Below, one piece after another: positions 49,701 through 58,864 of a stretch of DNA of 64,000 nucleotides; the first letter of the stretch is position 1, and each line of letters begins with the position of its first letter. Origin of the DNA: Hyalella azteca (lineage: Eukaryota; Arthropoda; Malacostraca; Amphipoda; Hyalellidae); assembly GCF_000764305.2 (NCBI RefSeq), contig NW_025947428.1, positions 24,876 through 88,875 on the forward strand. Reading direction: 5' to 3'. The translations under genes and the position numbers were made by a program. Below the pieces are notes generated by a model, which saw only the letters and a program-made list of their open reading frames with translations, made no database searches and had not been told where the DNA came from.

Positions 49701-49954
49701 GGATTTGTGAAGCTACTGGCGAGTGAGATTGGAGATCGTGAAGTCCCATTAGAAGTTACATTGTTCCTTGACACAGTTGGGTGGTTGTAGTCTCTCACGG
49801 AGTTGAGGAATGTATCAACTCCGCAGTCCAGAGACTTGGCAGTCTCCTCTGGCTCGTCCTTGGTGGAGATTTCCAAGAGGTTTCTGGGTGAAGTGCAAAA
49901 CTCGGCAGCAGTTATACCGTCTTGCGGCTCTTCCTTTATGAAGCTTAAACTCAT
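43495..49954 (-). CDS. BED-zinc-finger protein derived from a hAT transposase (DREF/ZBED-like), eight exons
   Basis: Eight exons join in perfect phase: 49954-49610, 49461-49193, 48371-47724, 47244-47118, 46828-46685, 46175-45861, 45691-44025 and 43738-43495, giving about 1252 residues. The start is the first ATG after an untranslated acceptor at 49981. Residues 1-15 contain the SUMO-type motif IKEEP. A BED finger has W152, C171, C174, H192 and C196. hAT-type blocks follow: residues around 380-420, a degenerate beta-strand region around 453-511, FEPFDAALRDL near 730, VATFLTPHFKSLAML near 851-865 (the usual LDPRFK) and a C-terminal dimerisation-like block, EWWRQKGPQLPTLAALARRL. The usual first catalytic Asp and the SER-FS motif are not found. 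A Ser/Asp-rich linker of several hundred residues interrupts the fold. BED/hAT host genes such as DREF and ZBED1 are chromatin or transcription factors, so a nuclear DNA-binding role is inferred. Confidence 0.82.
44025..45691 (-). CDS. BED/hAT gene, exon 7 (1667 nt)
   Basis: It begins DFGVFNLSQVKF after an acceptor CCATTTTTCAG and ends in phase 2 at a donor GTAGCT. It encodes two hAT helical blocks (residues about 718-761 and 848-876) embedded in long Ser/Asp/Asn-rich, probably disordered sequence. If exon 8 is skipped the frame stops two codons later, at 44021, which is why the exon looks terminal by itself. Confidence 0.82.
45861..46175 (-). CDS. BED/hAT gene, exon 6
   Basis: 315 nt, phase 0 at both ends, between the acceptor ACATTCTTTCAG and the donor GTAAGT. 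It begins DQLIILGDSVAYPL and ends AAQAKVYE. GDS may occupy the place of the second catalytic aspartate region of hAT transposases, but the alignment is loose. Confidence 0.78.
46685..46828 (-). CDS. BED/hAT gene, exon 5
   Basis: 144 nt in phase 0. It encodes RTWVSCRLHVAGRR, then GTWPYDGSGRLRQQLRGALA, which resembles the RNase H-fold strands and helix after the first catalytic Asp of hAT enzymes. The donor GTTAGC is weak, so the 3' boundary is less certain than the others. Confidence 0.7.
47118..47244 (-). CDS. BED/hAT gene, exon 4
   Basis: 127 nt between the acceptor TTCTGCCCTCTGCCAG and the donor GTGAGA. It encodes DIRHRAADMAALKRS through GGCLAVATTRHEDG. The VATTRHED stretch sits where hAT transposases have the TTDxW motif, with Arg in place of the catalytic Asp. 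Confidence 0.78.
47291..47433 (+). mobile_element. MITE-1 copy D, in intron 3 of the BED/hAT gene
   Basis: A complete copy with terminal repeats at 47320-47332 and 47421-47433, the CTCAGTACTCACTACAGTGA leader and a GGACAAACGGACAGGCGG interior. It lies about 45 bp from the exon 4 acceptor, antisense to the gene. Confidence 0.88.
47724..48371 (-). CDS. BED/hAT gene, exon 3
   Basis: 648 nt, entered in phase 2 and left in phase 2 at a donor GTGAGT. Most of it is Pro/Ser/Phe-rich, probably disordered. The last 40 residues (AALDAAVAFCCLDGRWFDDI, then GSGLRELCQAFLNIG) match the start of the hAT domain, the region that normally reads like 'edlrPfsivegegFreLv'. Confidence 0.8.
49193..49461 (-). CDS. 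BED/hAT gene, exon 2 (BED finger)
   Basis: 269 nt, phase 0 to phase 2. It contains the whole BED finger: W152 and F155, then C171-x2-C174, a basic stretch, H192 and C196. The acceptor is AATATTTATAG and the donor GTCAGT. Confidence 0.82.
49610..49954 (-). CDS. BED/hAT gene, exon 1 of the coding region
   Basis: 345 nt from ATG to a donor GTAAGT. It encodes MSLSFIKEEPQDG and a Ser-rich, acidic region with a second KDEPEE motif. An acceptor CTCTTTTCAG at about 49982 shows that the 5' untranslated region is itself spliced. Confidence 0.8.
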
Positions 49955-49981
49955 GTTCTGTTCATAAACTAATCAACTGCT

Positions 49982-51779
49982 CTGAAAAGAGATGACAAGA
50001 AGCTAAGACGGAGCATAATTAATAGAAACTGCTTCTGCTGACGCAAGAGAAAGAATGACGTGAGCAAAGATCTTCAATCAGCAGTTAAGGCTGCACTATG
50101 AAGCAGTCATGAGTATATAAAGCAAATCCTATGCGTTCAGCAGATCCTACAAAAGAAGTAGACGCTGCAAAAGCAGCAGAGCTTGCAAGAACGGCGAAGC
50201 AGAACTAGCTCTGCTAGTTAGGAACGGCTGCAGAAGCAGCAGAGCTTGCAGGAACGGCGAAGCAGAACGGCCCCGTTCCGCCTCGCCGAGCGCGCTACGC
50301 TTGGGCGGTGAGGCGCGACGAGGCAGTTCACTTCGCCGCCTTCCTCGTCCTTCCCATTGTGACGTGCAGGGAGGAGGACGAGGAGGAGTAGTACTTGTAA
50401 TGATCACTTCAAATTAATTTATAATATCCTCTTGAATTCCAGTTATAATATCCCTGTGATTGTAACACTCACTCTAAATTAATTAATATTAGCCTGTTCA
50501 ATTCCAGTTATAATATTCATGTGATTGGTAATGCCGGTGTTTGAGCAACTAATGAACTCGGTATTTAAGAAATGATGACTGATAATACAATAAAATGATT
50601 CTATTAAGTGAATAATTGGCGTAGCAATATTATTAGGTAGCTTGGTCAGGATGAAATGATACCAAAAAATATGTAATAAAACTTTTACGGTGATCTCAAA
50701 TAAATCAATTAGAGAACACAGTCCTTCGATGTTTTTCGGGTCCAGTCGGTTTCCGTCTGAATTAAGAGCATGCGTTTTACCATTAAGAACTTGGAATTGT
50801 TAAATTTCAAAATACGATCCGAAAAAATCGATTATTAGCGTCAGCTAACCAGCCAGTGTACGTTGATATTTAAACAGGCATTTGTGCTTGCTTAAGTAAA
50901 TAAAATATGGATAAGAACAACTAAAGAATAAAATGTAATGAGACTAGGAAAAACTTAACGAATGCATGCAGTTGACATAGTCTGTATATTAAAATGAATG
51001 TCCAAGTATAATGCTATGGATTGACAGAATTTGATTGCAGCTAATATTAATCACATTCACAACAGCTTAAAAAAAGAATCACGTGAATTTTGAGATAAGA
51101 AAAATTGTTGCAATCTTGAAATAGTTTGTAGCTTCAAACAACACGACCGACCCCCTTCTGCGACAGCTCGGGAGCCACAGATCGTTCACATCCTGCCTCG
51201 ACTCCAGCGTACAGCGAACTAAAGACGTCCGAACTCCGAACTTCAGAAGTTCGAACTCCGAATCGAAAAACGCTCCATGCGCAATTGGGTGTAGTCTTAC
51301 TGCTTATTTATATGAAGTTGTTTCTCCCTGCAACCAACGAATTTAAGCTAATATGCGTAAAAACATTAATACGTTTACCTAAGTTCCTCAATAAGTATTT
51401 GTAATAAAAAATATTGAAGTGAAGGAGCGTAATTAGAATAGGAGCGTTTCTTACAATTCCAGTATATCTATTACTCAGGTGTTAGATATAATAGAAAACT
51501 CAAAATTCACCTAACTAAACAATAACCTAAAAAGGTCATTGGGTGCTTGTTCATTCAGCGATTCAATCTCCCTAATTTTGTGTTCTCCTGACCTAAAATC
51601 TGTACGCATGCTCGCTCCCATTTCCACGTTTCCGCGGAAGGCCAAAAAACAATCCAGCGATACCCAGCGCAGGAACAAGTCCTGAGATGAGTGACCTACA
51701 TCGTGCGCGCCACAGGGCCGGACGGTCAAGTCAGACTGGAGTGCGTCAGTCTATCTTCGAGCTGCTTGCCGGCTCCAAC
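49982..51779. other. Head-to-head intergenic region of the BED/hAT and histidine-rich genes
   Basis: 50165-50270 contains a tandem duplication of about 62 bp (shared AGCAGCAGAGCTTGCA and GAACGGCGAAGCAGAAC). 50270-50350 is GC-rich. A plus-strand TATATAA (50114) with TTCAG 25 bp downstream looks like a core promoter, but no exon can be attached to it. 51243-51258 has a GAACTTCAGAAGTTC palindrome. Confidence 0.5.
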
Positions 51780-51797
51780 ATGAAGCTCCAGGTCGCA
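51780..51797 (+). CDS. Histidine-rich gene, exon 1 (six codons)
   Basis: ATGAAGCTCCAGGTCGCA is followed directly by GTAAGT. The six codons restore a complete signal peptide when joined to exon 2. An initiator-like TCAGT lies about 30 bp upstream (around 51746). Confidence 0.72.
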
Positions 51798-54739
51798 GTA
51801 AGTCAATGTTGATACTTTACACTTATCAAATGATGAAACAACCTTTAAATGTTGTGTTCCTGTTCCTCTTTGTAGTCCAAATTTCAAATAAAGTGCAAGC
51901 CTAATTTCCTGGCGTCATAAAAACTAAATTCTGTTCATAAATCGTTCAGGTTTTATTTATTTAGAATCGTACTCGGAGTTTGTGATGGTTTGGAGCTCCG
52001 ACTGCGTGAAGGTACTTATTCATAATCAAGGCACTGTTATCTATGTTGCTAAATTAGTTTCCGATTTTGTATCATCTTATATATGAAGCGTGAAACCTTA
52101 TTTCATTTAAAATTTGCTCAAATAACGAGCTCGTAAAGAAAGCAGAAATTTCAAGTGTTATAAATGTGCATAACTTGGTCAATAATTTCCAAAGTGCAGC
52201 GCCACCATTGAACTCGGATCCGACGGAAAATCGCTGAGACAAATTATCGGTCTTTTTCATAGAGTTGAATCAAGATAACTTTCTGTGGGAATTAGTTTTA
52301 ACCACTTTCAGTGATGACCAAAACATGAGTAATAAAGCATCATACAATTTTACCATATTGGTAAAATTCGGTTAAGCAAAACAGAATTGTGGCAGTGAAT
52401 TGCGAGCTCGAGACCGCCAAATGCTGTGAATGTTCTGCGATGTTAAGAATCGGCGACAGGCCTGCGGCCTACTAAACGCTGAAACCGCTATTGTATTATG
52501 GTATACCACAACTCCAGACTAGCAACTAAGATGTTAATAAGCCTAATAAATTCAATGTGGTCCTAAAACTTCAGAACACAGGAATATCGTTAAGATTATT
52601 AATTTAAAAATAATTTTAAATGATAAATTCGCTTTTTAAATGGCTCGGAGTTATTGCTTTAATTGCACCAGCTTCAAGACTGGAGGGCATTCTGATGGTC
52701 GCTCTCAGTGGCCCGGATCCAGAAGATGGTAAATCCGGTTTGTCGTTTACACGAGGCGAGAAGTAGGGCACAAATCCCCGCACAATATTACTTTTTTTTT
52801 CACAGAGGCATTCTGCTATAAGTAGCGAAAAACTTGTATAGAATTTTTGGAACCATATTGAAATAAATCCAATATTAAGGAAATTTGAAGCAATGATCCT
52901 GACTTGACAATGTCTAATTCTAAAGCACCTTTAATTGTGAATAGGTGATACGCCGTCAAGAAAAGCATGACAAACTTAAAGATTGATAGATGGAGACTTT
53001 TTATTGAAATAAAATACAGAATTGGCACTAAGAAGATAGCATACAGAAGAAGATATTCAAACAGAAATAATTTGTTGACGTTGTTGAAATATAAATTTTG
53101 TGTCTCAAATTTAAGGAGTTGTGAATATGAAGGAATGTACAGCTACAGGAATGGTTATGCATAAATTGTATGCTTGCAGGTGCTTATTGCAACACTGCTT
53201 ACCTTCACCACGCATGCTCTGCCACAGGCACCCCACGTCGCGGTCTCGGACTCTGAGGCAGAAGCTGACAATCCTTTCGTGGACTCCAACTCAAGTCTGC
53301 CTTCTGAACTGACTACCGAAAAAGAACAAGAAACAGGTGCTGATGAAACTGTTTCTGAAGACACCGAGGCCCAGTTTCGTACGGAAGAAAACGACATTAT
53401 AGATATTTCTTCGTTGTTCACGAAAGATGATAATCAGACCAAAAGTGATGAAAATCCAATTTCCTATATTCCATCTCCGCGCAACCAAATCGCCGCTGAA
53501 CTTCCAGAAATTGACTCAACATTATTTGGAAATAAACAGAAAATTGAAGGCGGATACGAAGAAACATCAACCTACAGTACGTTAGATAATGATGAACAAG
53601 TTAATCACACAGACGATGAGTACGCACTCGACAACCCGAGGTCCCTTCCAATAATTTATCAGATCGCTGCCAAGTCCAAACTAGAAGAAGGGGATTATGT
53701 TACTGAGTCCACGACACTGGCATTTCAGGAAAATGGAAACAGCAATACCAGCGCCCAGGGTCGCTCTAACCGGCACAGAGATCATCAAGAGTATGAACAT
53801 CACAGATCTCATGAAAGTCACCACAAATCTCATTCAAGTCACCACAAGCCGCATTCGAGTCACCACAAATCGCATTCAAGTCACCACAAACCGCATTCGA
53901 GTCACCACATACCGCATTCGAGTAGCCACAAGCCGCATTCGAGTCACCATAAAACGCATTCGAGTCACCACAAATCTCATTCGAGTCACCATAGACCTCA
54001 TTCGAATCACCACAAATTCCACAAACGTGATGAGCATGACAAACACAATGATCATCACCTTCACCATCATAGGCGTCCTAATGACCGACATGATCACCAT
54101 TATCACCATGACCATCGAAACCACCATGACCATCAATATGATCACCGTTCCCGAAGACGCGGCCACAACCCTGACGATGAACAGCATTATGACCATCAAT
54201 ACCCTAAGAGTCATGATCACCACGTGCATTACCACGATCACAGCTACGAGCACGTGGGACTGGGAACGTGCATCGCGTTACCGATTTCTATTGGTAAACC
54301 CCCCGGCAAAACGAACATACGTTCTTACAACTCCCAAAATTCAGGCCAACACCATGATAGTGACCACCATCATCCTCATCATTCAGATGAACACGACCAG
54401 TACGATTATCACCATCACGAACAGCATGATCGTCATGGTCATGCTGACAGAGCTCATGACGAGCATCATCGTCGCGAGCACTCGGCTCACTATCATAAGA
54501 GTTCAAATTATAATGGACATCATAATCACAGAGGCGGCCAAGATTGTCATGATTGCCATCATCATCACCATCAACATGAGAGAGATCACCACAGGCACCA
54601 CGACCGCCGTCGACATCATCACAAAAAAGACCAACACGATGAACGCCGCTGGAATTTTGGGAATATTTTCAAGCTTCCGATGATTGGCCATAAAATTTCT
54701 TTTGGAATTTCTGGAGGCGTCAAATCATATCCGCACTGA
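51780..54739 (+). CDS. Secreted histidine-rich protein, two exons (about 525 residues)
   Basis: Exon 1 (51780-51797) encodes MKLQVA before a GTAAGT donor. Exon 2 (53180-54739) continues in phase after CTTGCAG. Joined, the N-terminus is MKLQVAVLIATLLTFTTHAL, an excellent signal peptide. An acidic Ser/Thr/Glu-rich region (to about residue 190) follows. Then comes a series of SHHKPHS-type heptads (about residues 215-285), a very His/Asp-rich region with an isolated hydrophobic island (GLGTCIALPISIG), more HHHH/DHH runs and a non-repetitive tail, WNFGNIFKLPMIGHKISFGI. Runs of His imply binding of zinc, copper or other metals, or a pH-dependent structural protein. I do not recognise an ortholog. 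Confidence 0.8.
51798..53179 (+). other. Intron 1 of the histidine-rich gene
   Basis: AT-rich. It contains an exon-like segment (52671-52727) with acceptor-like and donor-like edges whose phase does not fit the gene. No MITE-1 copy is seen. Confidence 0.6.
53180..54739 (+). CDS. Histidine-rich gene, exon 2
   Basis: 1560 nt including the stop. The heptad-coding DNA at 53810-54010 is a 21-bp tandem repeat (AGTCACCACAA(A/G)CCGCATTC type). Copy number may therefore vary between individuals. Confidence 0.82.
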   Translation: MLIATLLTFTTHALPQAPHVAVSDSEAEADNPFVDSNSSLPSELTTEKEQETGADETVSEDTEAQFRTEENDIIDISSLFTKDDNQTKSDENPISYIPSPRNQIAAELPEIDSTLFGNKQKIEGGYEETSTYSTLDNDEQVNHTDDEYALDNPRSLPIIYQIAAKSKLEEGDYVTESTTLAFQENGNSNTSAQGRSNRHRDHQEYEHHRSHESHHKSHSSHHKPHSSHHKSHSSHHKPHSSHHIPHSSSHKPHSSHHKTHSSHHKSHSSHHRPHSNHHKFHKRDEHDKHNDHHLHHHRRPNDRHDHHYHHDHRNHHDHQYDHRSRRRGHNPDDEQHYDHQYPKSHDHHVHYHDHSYEHVGLGTCIALPISIGKPPGKTNIRSYNSQNSGQHHDSDHHHPHHSDEHDQYDYHHHEQHDRHGHADRAHDEHHRREHSAHYHKSSNYNGHHNHRGGQDCHDCHHHHHQHERDHHRHHDRRRHHHKKDQHDERRWNFGNIFKLPMIGHKISFGISGGVKSYPH

Positions 54740-57700
54740 AGACCTCACTTTTGAACCTATTTAATTCTTCAATCCTATACACTCTAGCCTCAAAAAAAAT
54801 TGATCGAGAAATTGTAGCAATCCTCCTCGATAGCGATAAATTTGATCGGATTACCAGTAGTACCAACTGGACATAGACAATGATAATAACGGTTCATAGA
54901 TTTTTATTCGTTATAATTAAATTGAATGTTCTACGGAAAATATTTAAAAGTGAACAAAATCTTGTAGTAAACGGGAGCACAGTCATCAGCCATACTCTGA
55001 CTTTCAGCTTGCTTGTCATCTGACAGTGCGATTGATTAGTGCGTATATACCTCATTAAAACTTACATGAGGTTATATAAAGTTATCGTGAAAAATTGATA
55101 AAGAATATTATAGAGGTGTTTATAATTGTTGCAAGAAATAACGTGATTTACGTGACGTTTCACAGTGTAAACGTTAAGAGGTTGTAGAGGCAATAATAAT
55201 TGCAATCTATTCCATTTAATTTTTACGACTGTGTAATCATTTTAACAAATTAACCTGTCTGTGTAATTATTTTAATAAATTTATACTCCAGTTAATGACC
55301 ACTTACCTCTCTTAAACAAACCTGTTCTCTGCACAAGCAAGTGATGAAGGCAGAACATTAATAAACTATCATCTCATTTACGGCTAAAGTATGAAATTTA
55401 GAGTAAGTAAACGACGTCTCCAAAAAGGAATGAGTTTTCCTCATCAGTAAGTAGTCCTCAAATTAAAGATATATTGTAGAAAGTACTTTGAAGCTTGAAA
55501 TCCTCAGGAAATTGTCACAGAAAGGATAAATGATCGGGATAAAAGTTTTAGGTTAATTAAAGACATAAGATTTGCATGTTAAACTTTCAACAAACGATGC
55601 ATGATTTAAGTAATAGGTTATTTGACTCCTCTGAATAGATGACTAGATGAACAAATTAATTATTTGGAATCAATTGCTGCACAAGGTGATAAGTAAACAA
55701 AGTTCGACCAATGACCACCTCATCGTCATCAGAAATGTTACCTCCCTGCCTGCAAAACAAAAAGCTGCTTAGTGAATCGCGACCAGTTTAGATGAAACAT
55801 ATTATTCAGGATCAACTTAATTCGAATGCCAACTACGGGTGAAATTTCTGAGAACTCTGCTTAAGTGAAACTATGATGCATTGATTTCATAATTTTCATC
55901 AGAAAAAAAAAATACATTTAAAGTTGCATCAACGGTGATTCTTACTTGTCAGTTTCAGCGCACTATGTCGAATTCTCACGGCAGCTCTCTAAAACAATGG
56001 TATGCTAGACTCGTATAGTCGATTAATCTCGCATAATCGAATGTCCAAGATGCAGGATTAACAAGGAGATATGTAGTGAATTAAAGCTCAGTGGACGTTA
56101 ACCTTGCACACCGATTAATATATTAGTAGATGTGCAAGCCTAATCTCAAAGCCATAAGAACAACGGTGAACCGATAGCACCGATGACATTAGTTATTGAT
56201 TAAAATGCTGGTTATTGAAACTTGTGCTGAGATAAAACCCAAGTGCAAATTAAAGCAAACATAATAACAATGCAGGATACAGAACCCACGAAAATTGTGT
56301 ACGGGCAAGATCCATTTAACCCATTACAACTCGCATACCGACACTAAATTATTAGTAAAAAATTCTAATGATAATTTTGAACAGAGTAAGTAATTTCATA
56401 GAATATCCTCATCAGGTAGTTAAATGAACATTAATGAGAGCTTCATAGTTACACTGGACGGCCGCACCCCAGTAAAAATTTACAGACGCGGCAGCTTCTG
56501 ATTTGGAATACCAGAAACTGGGGCGACTCTAAATTTTGTTGGGGACCGAGACTCACAGCTCTTCCTTAACATGAGTATTAATAACAAAACGAACAAAGAA
56601 CGTAAATGTAAATAGCATGTTACTGATGAATATCTTGATTAAGTCATTACCTTCGATTGAAATATATGAACACTTCGTCCCTGAGACCAAGATATAGCCT
56701 CGGCCTAGTGAAAATTTGCAAAAACTTGTAACTGAGAAAACCAAACTTTCTAAATTTTCGATACTAAACAAATATTTCCAGTTTATTCAAGAAGCCTTTT
56801 GTTCCTACAAGAAGCTACTTTAAATCGTAGGAACAAAATTAAAAAGCGTAGTAATTTGTTTAAAACTAGCTTGGGACCCTTACAGCAGAAACAGAAACAT
56901 AACATTAATAAAACAAAGGACAACATAGTACGCTAAAATATTAATGACAGATAATTCTTTGAGATTAAATAAGTGGGGATGATGATACGACTGTTGAACA
57001 TCAGTTGATAATATCAAGACCAGGCATAAGGCCGAGCTGTAGCTGGAGCAACACCACTCCTTGCCAAGGCGTAATCACGTATATCTTATACGCGACACTC
57101 GTAAGTGTTAAGTCAACGTTTAGTTTGTGATTACGGTGAATTGTCTGTTTAAGAGCAGACTGCACATTTTCCACAATAATGTGGATTGGCGAAGTGAGAG
57201 TCGATGTACACTGTACAGTCACGCCTCAGCTGGAAACTTTGGTAAAACTAAAAATTAAATGTTATGTTCGCCTGTAAAAATTAAATGCTGTGCTCGCCTG
57301 AAGTCTCCACAGACTTGCTCTTCTAGTTACAGACATAATTATCAACATCGCAGTTCTGAGACTCTTAAGCGCACTAACTTCTAAGTTAAAATCTCATGCC
57401 ATACAAATCTACATCACAAATACTCTGGCCTACTGAGTACAAAAATATATAAAAGGGACTTAGAAGTAATCTTGTGACAATTTAACAGTAGCTGCACTAG
57501 TAAGCGAGCGCTCGTTCACGAACGATGTATAATTTCGTTGCCTGAAACCATAAACGGTACAGCTACTCTCAGATATGTATGCTTATATACAAGAAAGATT
57601 AGCAAATGTTCGTCTCTTAGCTAGGAAAGTGACAAGTTTAGTATTGGGTTCTCGTTCGGTCAATATAGAATACCAGTGTGCCGGGGAATGTGGGAACAAT

Positions 57701-57771
57701 TTTTCAATGGACAGGCAGTACGTTAAAATGTTAGTATTCTTATTTCAGAAAAAAACGCTTCCTAGGAATCA
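54740..57771. other. Convergent intergenic region, no gene seen
   Basis: AT-rich 3' flanks of the two converging genes. A TATATAAAAG at 57446 followed by a 66-codon plus frame (57575-57775) is the only gene-like hint, and it has no domain support. Confidence 0.5.
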
Positions 57772-58864
57772 CTAATGTGTCCAAGTGTCAGCTCGCCACA
57801 GAAGGCAGTAAAGAGCTTTAGAATGTGCCTCTTGTTGCGTGCTGCGAGGCAAGGGGACATAACGGGCCAGAAGATCCCGGTAACCTTTGCCCACGGTAAC
57901 GACCATGGGACATGGTCCGCTACTACCATTCGCGGTCTCATCACCTTCATCGTCGCCGTCACTGCACACTTCGTCATGAGGCGCTGCCGACAAGTGGTTA
58001 CTTTCATTGCTACTCGTCACGCTACTCGAACTAAGGCTCATACTGGACGAAGATTTAGTGCTTGAATTGAAAGACTTCTGAGAGGATGGCGATAAGACGG
58101 GATGGGAATCCGTCTTGCAAGTGCCACTGCCCCATAAAGAGAAGTCCCTCTTAAGCACGCCGTTGTCACTTCTGCTGGCGCTGTCAGCCGACGGTGAGCC
58201 GGTGCGGTGGCCGCCACAACGGCGAAGTTTTTGCTTCACGATTTCACCGCTGTTGTCGCTGGGGCTCTCATATTCATTGTTGGGATTAGGGGATAATGGC
58301 AAGATGGCGCGAACTTCACTTTCAAAAGGACGGAAAACGGTTATAGGCCGCATAGAGACAGCTTCGGCGACAATGACACACCCCCAACTCGTGCCCACGT
58401 ACAACTCTCGACCACACACAGCAAGAGCGGAGACCTTACAGTTGGCCGGAGACAGACGTTCTTCTATGCTGATGCTTTGCAGAGACTCGGAACAGGGTGC
58501 AAGTTTGGAGCAGTCCAGTCTGTTAATAATAGTTTGCTGCTCGGCATCCCAGTGGAACACCACACATCCAGGGTAGCAGTAAGTCCATAAAGAGCGCCGT
58601 AATTTGTGTGCTATAACGACGGGCATTTCAGGGGCATGAGCGAGAAGTACATCCCCAGCTTCTTCACAGTCGCCTTCGGATACGAACTCAAGGCTGTTAA
58701 ATTCTTCGTCATGAGAGCTGTCTTTCTCGACATGTGGTCGAGACGAGCCAGACGCCAAAGTTGGAGCGGAATTATGGGTTACAGTTTCTTGGTTGACCAC
58801 CAAACCATCGCGGCGGAAAGAGAAAACGCTCATGCGACGATTACTCACACCACACCATAGCTTC
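57772..58864 (-). CDS. Lrrk: Lrrk terminal exon (WD40 C-terminal half)
   Basis: 1093 nt, entered in phase 2 after CTACCTGCAG, encoding about 364 residues to the stop. Conserved blocks are KLWCGVSNRRMSVFSF, HWDAEQQTIINRLDCSK, LYVGTSWGCVIVAE and GKGYRDLLARYV. Between the last two lies a Ser/Asp/Asn-rich insert, probably disordered. Confidence 0.88.

Noticed and set aside
51243..51258. GAACTTCAGAAGTTC as a heat-shock element
   Set aside because: The GAA and TTC blocks are one base apart, not the two-base spacing of a heat-shock element. It is only a short palindrome.
52671..52727. Exon-like 57-nt segment in intron 1 of the histidine-rich gene
   Set aside because: Its open frame needs phase 2 at both ends, whereas the gene uses phase 0 there, and joining in phase 0 gives a stop.
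53697..54683. 328-codon Thr/Ile/Met-rich plus-strand frame
   Set aside because: It is the shifted frame of the histidine-rich exon, created by CAC/CAT codon runs. The histidine frame has the signal peptide and splice support.
57575..57775. 66-codon plus frame downstream of a TATATAAAAG
   Set aside because: It has no domain, no splice support and overlaps the 3' end of Lrrk on the other strand.
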